A stretch of 64,000 nt of DNA from Axinella damicornis (Eukaryota > Porifera > Demospongiae > Axinellida > Axinellidae). The notes beneath the pieces were generated by a model. It had not been told where the DNA came from, made no database searches, and worked only from the letters and a program-made list of their open reading frames with translations. This document shows positions 59,701-64,000 of this stretch, piece after piece. Location of the stretch: NCBI GenBank assembly GCA_963931865.1, contig OZ007516.1:2467544-2531543 (forward strand), given 5' to 3'. How positions within the stretch are numbered: position 1 is the first letter of the stretch; every line of letters starts with the position of its first letter. The position numbers were made by a program, and so were the translations under genes.

Positions 59701-61298
59701 ATAACTACTAACTTGTGGCTACAGCGTGTAAGCCAACAGTGGCTGTGGTTTATTGTACGTAGGTGGAATAGTGCATGATGGTAGTAGATGTCCACCATTT
59801 CAATTATGATTGTCAACCAGCAGCCCAGTCTAGCCGCTAGCCCCTCTCTGCCCGGCCGCCCCACTGCTTGTGTGCTTCACTAGCCAACCGCACCCTCCAT
59901 CTGTCTCCTTGCATCTCTACAGTGTGGCTATCCGTGTGCCCGGCTTTGGGACCACCATCCTGACCGTCGAACCAGTGTGCACGTGTAACTGCTCAAGAGA
60001 GGCGGGAAGGGTAAGAGAGAGGGAGTGTAAGGAACAAGTGAGAGTGTGAGGGAGGAACGAGTGAGAGTGAGGGAGGGACGAGTGAGAGTGAAGGAGAGTG
60101 TGAGGGAGGAACAAGTGAGAGTGTGAGGGAGGAACAAGTGAGAGTGAAGGAGGAACAAGTGAGAGTATGAGGGAGGAAAGAGTGAGAGTGAGGGAGGAAC
60201 AAGTGAGAGTGTGAGGGAGGAACAAGTGAGAGTGTGAGGGAGGAACAAGTGAGAGTGAGGGAGGAACAAGTGAGAGTGTGAGGGAGGAACAAGTGAGAGT
60301 GTGAGGGAGGAACGAGTGAGAGTGTGAGGGAGGAACGAGTGAGAGTGAAAGAGGAACGGTGAGAGTGAGGGAGGAACAAGTGAGAGTGAGGGAGGAAAGA
60401 GTGAGAGTGAGGGAGGAACAAGTGAGAGTATGAGGGAGGAACACGAGTGAGAGTGTGAGGGAGGAACAAGTGAGAGTGAGGGAGGAACAAGTGAGAGTGT
60501 GAGGGAGGAACGAGCGAGAGTGAAAGAGGAACAAGTGCGAGTGTGAGGGAGGAACGAGTGAGAGTGTGAGGAGGAACAAGTGAGAGTGTGAGGGAGGAAC
60601 GAGTGAGAGTGAGGGAGGAACGATGTGAGAGTGTGAGGGAGGAACAAGTGAGAGTGAGGGAGGAACAAGTGAGAGTGAGGGAGGAACGAGCGAGAGTGAA
60701 AGAGGAACAAGTGCGAGTGTGAGGGAGGAACGAGTGAGAGTGTGAGGGAGGAACGAGTGAGAGTGAGGGAGGAACGAGTGAGAGTGAAAGAGGAACAAGT
60801 GAGAGTGTGAGGGAGGAACAAGTGAGAGTGAGGGTGAGAGTGTGAGGGAGGAACAAGTGAGAGTGAAAGAGGAACAAGTGAGAGTGTGAGGGAGGAACAA
60901 GTGAGAGTGTGAGGGAGGAACAAGTGAGAGTGTGAGGGAGGAACGAGTGAGAGTGTGAGGGAGGAACAAGTGAGAGTGAGGGAGGAAAGAGTGAGAGTGA
61001 GGGAGGAACAAGTGAGAGTATGAGGGAGGAACGAGTGAGAGTGTGAGGGAGGAACGAGTGAGAGTGTGAGGGAGGAACGAGTGAGAGTGTGAGGGAGGAA
61101 CAAGTGACAGTATTTTCCTTTCAGTGTGCTATAACCCATGCACTGCACAGCTAGTATACTTCAAACCTCTGCAGTGCTACTAGTCAGTGTATTTGCCAAT
61201 GAACGCGAGAAGTTGTTACCATGGCCAGTGTTTCAAGACAACTCATGTTTCTTCCCCTGACTTCGCCGCGCAACAATTTTGCCCCCCCCCCCCCCCCT

Positions 61299-61337
<39 letters not shown>

Positions 61338-61543
61338 AAAAACAAGTTGTGTATATGCTACATGTGTGTCTCCCTCCCTACATAAGGTGACCAACAGTCC
61401 TATCTGCAGCGGAAATGGGACACTGGTGTGCGGGTCATGTGAATGCAACCCTGGAAGGTACATCCGTGTTCTTGGATGAGTAACTCTGTGTGTCTGGGGT
61501 CTCTCGAGCTCCTCAAGTCACATGGCATTTTATGCACACACAT

Positions 61544-61580
<37 letters not shown>

Positions 61581-61597
61581 CACACACATGCAACACA

Positions 61598-61658
<61 letters not shown>

Positions 61659-61662
61659 CACA

Positions 61663-61713
<51 letters not shown>

Positions 61714-64000
61714 TCAGGTCTGGCCAAAGCTGCCAGTGTGATAACACCAGAGGCCTGACCAGTGCCCGTGAGTTCAATGCACACAATTCATGCGGCAGAC
61801 ATACATATGCATCCTTCCTCTATAAGTTTAGAATGGGCACTAGCCTTGTACCCACAGGGCCTGGGGTATACGAGGATAACTGGGCACATACAAAACCCAT
61901 AGGGTAACCACCTCCCTATAACTCAACATTTATGGAAGCATCAATTGTCTCAAGAACATCATCATCATTGCCTCGGTGTGAAGGATGCAATAACGATGAT
62001 GTCATCTTGATGTCTATGCTACTATCTCGCCATGCAGAACTACAGCCGCAGGAGAAGTGTGCTTTGACAGGGGCACTTGCAATGAGTGTAACATGTGCGA
62101 CTGCGGCCCAGAGCCGGTGAGTTGTGCGCTGTTACTTTTAATGCAGGGAGAAAGCCTTGTTAAACCTGTCTCGTGTAGTGATGTACCTGGATGTTTGGAG
62201 GAAGGCACAATCCCAGAGAGAAAACAGATTTTAGTAGACCATGGAGTCAGAAAGCCACCCCACAGTTGTACAGAATGCCACTCCTCCAGATGTCCACCTA
62301 ACGTCCAGGTAGTTACTGCACGTGACGCGTTTCACCGGACTTAGTCGCCTCCCTCACATCAGTCACCCTATAGAATGGGAGCACTGCTTCTGCCAATTTA
62401 GGTTTAATTCCAAAAGTCGAAAAATGTGCCATAATTGGTAGAAGATGGTTTCAAAAATGTGCCAATTGGGAACAAAAACATGCCGTATAGCACCAAATTT
62501 TCGAGGCGCATAATTTTCGTGGTTTTCGCAGATTGGTCTCGGACCGCGAAAATTAAGCTCGCGAATTTACTAGTAGCTAGCGCCCAGAGGCTATCACTCG
62601 ACAGTGAATTGTACCGCCACTCAAATGTGGAGCACACACTCGATATCTTCTTTGGCACATGACCGACGTGTCCGTGTTGAAAGTAGCTGATCTGAGAACT
62701 GTGGCACTGAAACGTTCAGCATTTAGCATGAGAGAGGCGACGGTTCACGTGAATACCAAGACAGTTGGGATCGGGATGCAGCTATCGCGTATCGGTGAAC
62801 AGTTGCCTTGTACGAGAGAGCCTGGGAATAGCAAGGATCCCTTCACTGTGGCAGTGGTGAGATCGAGTGTTACCGTGTCACAACAACTACGAACGATCGA
62901 GTGTACACGTTGCCCCGCACTACTGTGCGCGGTGGCGGCCGCAACAGACTGGGCATGGCTTAACCAGAATCCTCAATCCGCGAAAATTATTTCTGCGAAA
63001 TTTTGTACAAGGCCAATCCGCGAAAATGTTGTCCCTCGAAAATTTGGCGCTATACGGTAGTTCTTTTAGTACAACAGTATGGGAGCTAGTGGCAACTGGC
63101 CATGTTTAACACAACCGGTTACCTCCGTATGGAGGGACCTCTCCTGTGTGACTCACTTCCTGTTGTTCTCTCCTGTCTGACTCACTTCCTGTTGTTCTCT
63201 CCCGTGTGACTCACTTCCTGTTGTTCTCTCCCATGTGACTCACTTCCTGCTGTTTACTCCAGGGAACCAACACCACTTACTTTGGATCGGCTGTGAGTGT
63301 GACAGCAACACTTGCCCCAGAAACACATTACCAGGAAACCTCTTCAATTTGCCATGCTCAGGCAAGTATGAACTAATGGTGTTCCTGTCCCAAATGAACT
63401 GCATGCATTTCGAGACAATTGTCCATTACTAATTACTCACAAGACCAGGCCACTCCCACATCCTTCAGCTCATCAGACAGTAAAGTTGCAAACCGTGGCA
63501 CGTACTACAATTTGCGAGCAGTTACTCATCTACTGGAACTCACTGATGATATAATATTGTCCTGTTGTCAAGCTGTTGCTAAAAGATATTGTTAGCTCTG
63601 CCATGGGGACATGTAAACACGATTTGTCATGTTGAAGCATATGATTTGATTGTGCACATTAATTGGGGTGAGCTCTACCTGCATAAGCTGGTGGATGCAG
63701 TCGTCGTGACATCATGCGTACAATATTAAATGAAAGGCTATATAAATGTATACATGACTGGCACGATAAAGGTCAACCTCACCTGGATCAAAATCCATTG
63801 ATTAACCCACTAAATTAGTCCTAATCTCGACAAGCACAACACTCTCATTGTTGAATAGTTGTGGCTCTTCTCTACCATTATGCAGGCCGTGGCGAGTGCA
63901 TCTGCCCCTCTGGAGAATGCGTATGCCGCATACCTCCGAACTCAATGTCAGGGTTGCCCTACTTCGACAGCCCAGGACAACCATGCGCGTGTGATCAGAC
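41944..64000 (+). CDS. Integrin beta subunit, 20 exons seen, 3' end beyond window
   Basis: Exons: 41944-42004, 45393-45481, 47909-48013, 48233-48293, 48760-48891, 50100-50199, 50505-50610, 51502-51591, 56953-57036, 57860-57946, 58269-58364, 58830-58925, 59004-59092, 59534-59635, 59923-60010, 61387-61457, 61718-61767, 62046-62116, 63263-63361, 63896-64000. About 594 aa visible. Order: signal peptide (MKMAVGFAVLVLLAAAGFC); Cys-rich PSI domain (about 22-85); hybrid segment; beta-I domain with MIDAS DLSGS (130-134), MGFGSFVDK, a CINNQPRC loop, VPEGGLDALLQTAVC, GWRNDSVLRMLIFITDADYH and NDGRCHMEWN; hybrid end; then Cys-rich EGF-type leg repeats (CSGNGTLVCGSCECN, CNECNMCDCG, CECDSNTCP, GECVCR). It pairs with an integrin alpha at the plasma membrane for adhesion. 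The transmembrane and cytoplasmic parts lie outside the window. Exon 19 shows an apparent 1-base frame break and its intron has a GC donor (see findings). Intron 8 holds another gene. Frames agree at all other junctions. Confidence 0.93.
42315..42373. mobile_element. GGAGCGCATAATG palindrome (integrin intron 1)
   Basis: acttgtcaggagcgcataat ... attatgcgctcctgaacttgt, 59 bp, almost all arm. AAGAGCGCATAA family. Confidence 0.8.
42745..42795. mobile_element. AAGAGTGCATGATG element (integrin intron 1)
   Basis: tataccaagagtgcatgatg ... attgcactcttggtgata, about 50 bp. Same family as 24787-24866. Confidence 0.7.
42799..42910 (+). repeat. (CA)n microsatellite (integrin intron 1)
   Basis: About 45 CA units followed by gtatatgtgtacacacacac. 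The Thr/His frames are spurious. Confidence 0.95.
44219..44253. mobile_element. Minimal TA-GCCTCGTTCCCAG palindrome
   Basis: tagcctcgttcccagaccac then atgggaacgagacta, 35 bp, integrin intron 1. Confidence 0.8.
44546..44640. mobile_element. TA-GCCTCGTTCCCAAGCTCC element
   Basis: tagcctcgttcccaagctcc ... ggagcctgggaacgaggcta, 95 bp, with a short internal duplication ctccccatcac. Confidence 0.85.
44853..44922. mobile_element. Diverged TA-GCCT...AGGCTA palindrome
   Basis: tagcctgtatgcccagcttg ... caaggaacaaggcta. The inner arm cccagctt.tgtcgc is complementary to gcgacaaaagctggg. An old or variant member of the GCCTCGTTCCC family. Confidence 0.6.
45502..45527. mobile_element. Minimal TA-GCCTCGTTCCCAGG remnant
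   Basis: 26 bp: tagcctcgttcccaggaatg then agacta. A related right end (ggcctgggaacggggcta) lies at 45670-45690, so the two may bound one element of about 190 bp. Confidence 0.6.
47211..47307. mobile_element. TA-GCCTCGTTCCCAG element (integrin intron 2)
   Basis: tagcctcgttcccagtcccg ... catgggaatggtgaacgagg, 97 bp; inner arms gccgttttc and gaaaac flank an agaacggc..gccgttct palindrome. Confidence 0.75.
47761..47831 (+). repeat. 20-bp tandem repeat (integrin intron 2)
   Basis: Three and a half copies of cagtcacatgataagtgtac, with one cagtcacatgataagtaaac variant. Confidence 0.9.
48631..48653 (+). repeat. Poly-C run (integrin intron 4)
   Basis: 23 C, followed by acctctt and a solo GCCTCGTTCCCAG end (ctgggaacgaggct, 48676-48689), about 105 bp before exon 5. 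Confidence 0.95.
49514..49717 (+). repeat. 29-bp minisatellite, seven copies (integrin intron 5)
   Basis: Units of the type cttcaactgctgctccccga then ttgcgtccg. The open frames across it (Ser/Ala/Cys/Leu-rich) are produced by the repeat. Spacers are absent, so this is not CRISPR-like. CA/GACA repeats follow at 49858-49915. Confidence 0.85.
50352..50466 (+). repeat. Poly-C/CCCT tract (integrin intron 6)
   Basis: About 115 bp of C with scattered T, ending 38 bp before the exon 7 acceptor. The run 50062-50072 (C) and the (CA)n at 50076-50099 abut exon 6. Confidence 0.95.
51592..54091. other. Integrin intron 8, part upstream of the nested gene
   Basis: No coding exon recognised. Notable: a 34-bp palindrome, tggataatatagtacgcgta and on (52380-52411), with a related half at 52134-52155; a ctgt/gtct microsatellite (52905-52935); a doubled 29-bp unit, ctgtatcatgtctgaagtat and on (53205-53262); gacagacagac (53475-53505); gaagcggtct doubled at 53982-54000 just before the nested gene. 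A 102-codon minus frame (52034-52342) has several cysteines but no motif I know. Confidence 0.45.
54092..55525 (+). CDS. Intronless gene in integrin intron 8: probable death-fold domain plus coiled coil, 477 aa
   Basis: ATG at 54092 (MSESCEYRAIRSNFGKL), stop TGA at 55523-55525. Residues about 5-90 are helical, with a hydrophobic pattern like a CARD/death-fold (LVDGVTPSV, EELIPLWLMDTG, PFQDLVKILRS, LAKSLMTSLEE). Residues 95-285 are Ser/Pro/Thr-rich and probably disordered. Residues about 290-470 form a long coiled coil (heptads such as LEILQRNVHLVEGLL and LRNRIDILEKLI). CARD-plus-coiled-coil proteins usually act as cytoplasmic signalling adaptors that polymerise, but the domain call is by eye and no symbol is given. 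Codon usage and length make a real gene likely. Same strand as the host gene and no introns. A possible poly(A) signal aataaa lies at 56020. It could be a retrogene. Confidence 0.7.
   Translation: MSESCEYRAIRSNFGKLVDGVTPSVKMFATMAVSEELIPLWLMDTGAMDVVKAVLHRTSSDPNPQKPFQDLVKILRSDASTEHLAKSLMTSLEESRKAPVRDAGPQIVVSPETTRRRFSAQKIFVSPVPRTLSEMDSGFSSFSELSQTEELGTADPMLRYLATPAPVSQPTLTKQQTTEKYLKTEKHATAVHRTFLYPSEVTQISSSTPKKPNSPRSYMAMLSDQCRAIGSPCSSIGSPCPTFDSLESSISSLSSPSVTVVGGEYYPRSPAALETGFVGEEKSSVSSVSEDQYQHQIAKLCEQLQHVQQKWEEEKQIGYEIFKKNFILKKLIRCMKREQKKLEMRLQESHATASKLEKVSKEQKVDLEILQRNVHLVEGLLSEVRSTCSSLEKKLSNTQTELEMCKGNERKWKKQSSELAMKLKMAVMDACQHRQENETLRNRIDILEKLIDQFRELEVQSNELEEVRKRVHKSCYF
55526..56952. other. Integrin intron 8, part downstream of the nested gene
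   Basis: Probable 3' UTR of the nested gene to about 56040 (aataaa at 56020). Then a short GCCTCGTTCCCAGG palindrome, G runs at 56208-56220 and 56409-56432, and (CA)n-rich sequence 56660-56950 running into the exon 9 acceptor (ctcacag). Confidence 0.6.
56128..56164. mobile_element. Minimal CCTCGTTCCCAGG palindrome
   Basis: tacctcgttcccaggccgcg then tcctgggaacgaggcta, 37 bp. Confidence 0.85.
57970..58009. mobile_element. Minimal TA-GCCTCATTCCCAGG palindrome (integrin intron 10)
   Basis: tagcctcattcccaggccac then gtgtcctgggaatgaggcta, 40 bp, arms 18 bp or more. Confidence 0.85.
58459..58735. mobile_element. Imperfect inverted-repeat element (integrin intron 11)
   Basis: Left taccgtagttgctccttatt then tggtgca; right tgcgcctaataacaagcgag then tatggtaga. 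A related right end lies at 45710-45755 (tgcacctaataacgagcaac), and inner sequence ggaaggaaatacgcggct resembles 24880-24920. Confidence 0.55.
59238..59278. mobile_element. TA-GCCTCGTTCCCAATTACTGAG palindrome (integrin intron 13)
   Basis: tagcctcgttcccaattact ... cgcctgggaatgaggcta, 41 bp. Closest relative of the element into which foldback copy 2 inserted. Confidence 0.85.
59378..59487 (+). repeat. (CCCT)n microsatellite (integrin intron 13)
   Basis: About 27 ccct units ending some 46 bp before the exon 14 acceptor. Pyrimidine-rich on the sense strand. Confidence 0.95.
60011..61110 (+). repeat. Purine-rich minisatellite, about 1.1 kb (integrin intron 15)
   Basis: Irregular units of the type gagtgagagtgtgagggagg then aacaa or aacga. 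It starts directly at the exon 15 donor (AGG/gtaagagagaggg) and fills most of the intron. It creates three long minus-strand frames (up to 406 codons of Ser/His/Leu/Pro/Phe), which are artefacts because all three frames stay open. Confidence 0.95.
61282..61342 (+). repeat. Poly-C then poly-A run (integrin intron 15)
   Basis: 46 pyrimidines (nearly all C) followed by 15 A, 45 bp before exon 16. Confidence 0.95.
61548..61711 (+). repeat. (CA)n/(GCAC)n microsatellite (integrin intron 16)
   Basis: CA units with a block of about eleven GCAC units (61663-61705). It runs into the exon 17 acceptor, cactcag. Confidence 0.95.
62146..62344. mobile_element. Inverted-repeat element (integrin intron 18), same family as in INTS3 intron 5
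   Basis: Left agccttgttaaacctgtctc then gtgtagtgatgtacctgg; right, imperfect complement ccaggtagttactgcacgtg then acgcgtttcacc. About 200 bp. Confidence 0.65.
62482..63058. mobile_element. Inverted-repeat element with decayed open frame (integrin intron 18)
   Basis: Left ccgtatagcaccaaattttc then gagg; right cctcgaaaatttggcgctatacgg (split here for length: cctcgaaaatttggcgct, atacgg). Several cgcgaaaatt words lie inside both arms. The interior frame (62659-63060) contains GEQLPCTREPGNSKDPF, then AVVRSSVTV, which resembles a HIRAN-like domain common in invertebrate repeats. The resemblance is from memory and the copy looks degraded. Confidence 0.6.
63141..63262 (+). repeat. 29-bp pyrimidine-rich minisatellite before integrin exon 19
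   Basis: Four copies of ctctcctgtgtgactcactt then cctgttgtt, the last running into the acceptor (tttactccag/GG). It supplies the polypyrimidine tract. Confidence 0.9.

Noticed and set aside
59917..61148. Long minus-strand open frames of 294-406 codons (Ser/His/Leu/Pro/Phe-rich)
   Set aside because: They lie wholly on the purine-rich minisatellite in integrin intron 15; all three frames stay open and the peptide only repeats the unit.
61443..61907. His/Thr and Cys/Val frames
   Set aside because: Translation of (CA)n and (GCAC)n; integrin exons 16-17 are the coding parts.

Overview
The window is animal nuclear DNA: spliceosomal genes with many short introns, an integrin beta gene, an Integrator subunit gene, simple repeats and dense short inverted-repeat transposons. 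The very short introns, an integrin beta with an atypical metal site and the palindromic element families suggest an early-branching invertebrate, perhaps a sponge. That placement is inference; no marker in the window proves it.

Layout. (1) 669-1809 (+): last two visible exons of a RING-finger protein. (2) about 2.1-9.2 kb: AT-rich nest of foldback transposons, including a three-level nest whose target-site duplications can be read directly. (3) 9.3-11.7 kb: a hairpin element, short minisatellites and two doubtful exons. (4) 11729-26145 (+): a complete 33-exon gene for Integrator complex subunit 3 (INTS3), 1035 aa, in frame throughout, with many repeats in its introns. (5) 26.1-28.5 kb: no gene seen; a near-perfect hairpin at the end. 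(6) 28.5-41.0 kb: five paralogous four-exon genes for small secreted proteins of about 204-215 aa. One is a clear pseudogene. Four form two head-to-head pairs. All share a TATA box and 5' leader. I do not recognise the family. An intronless POT/SLC15-like transporter gene (30784-32361) lies among them. (7) 41944-64000 (+): an integrin beta gene, 20 exons seen, running off the right edge. Its 5.4-kb intron 8 holds a separate intronless gene (54092-55525) for a protein with a probable death-fold domain and a long coiled coil.

How they relate. INTS3 (nuclear RNA processing) and integrin beta (cell adhesion) are unrelated housekeeping and surface genes. They share transposon families in their introns and a habit of placing pyrimidine-rich simple repeats just before 3' splice sites. 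The best candidate for something undescribed is the secreted-protein cluster; next are the gene nested in the integrin intron and the nested foldback/piggyBac-like elements. Exon borders were placed by hand from splice consensus, reading frame and family conservation.
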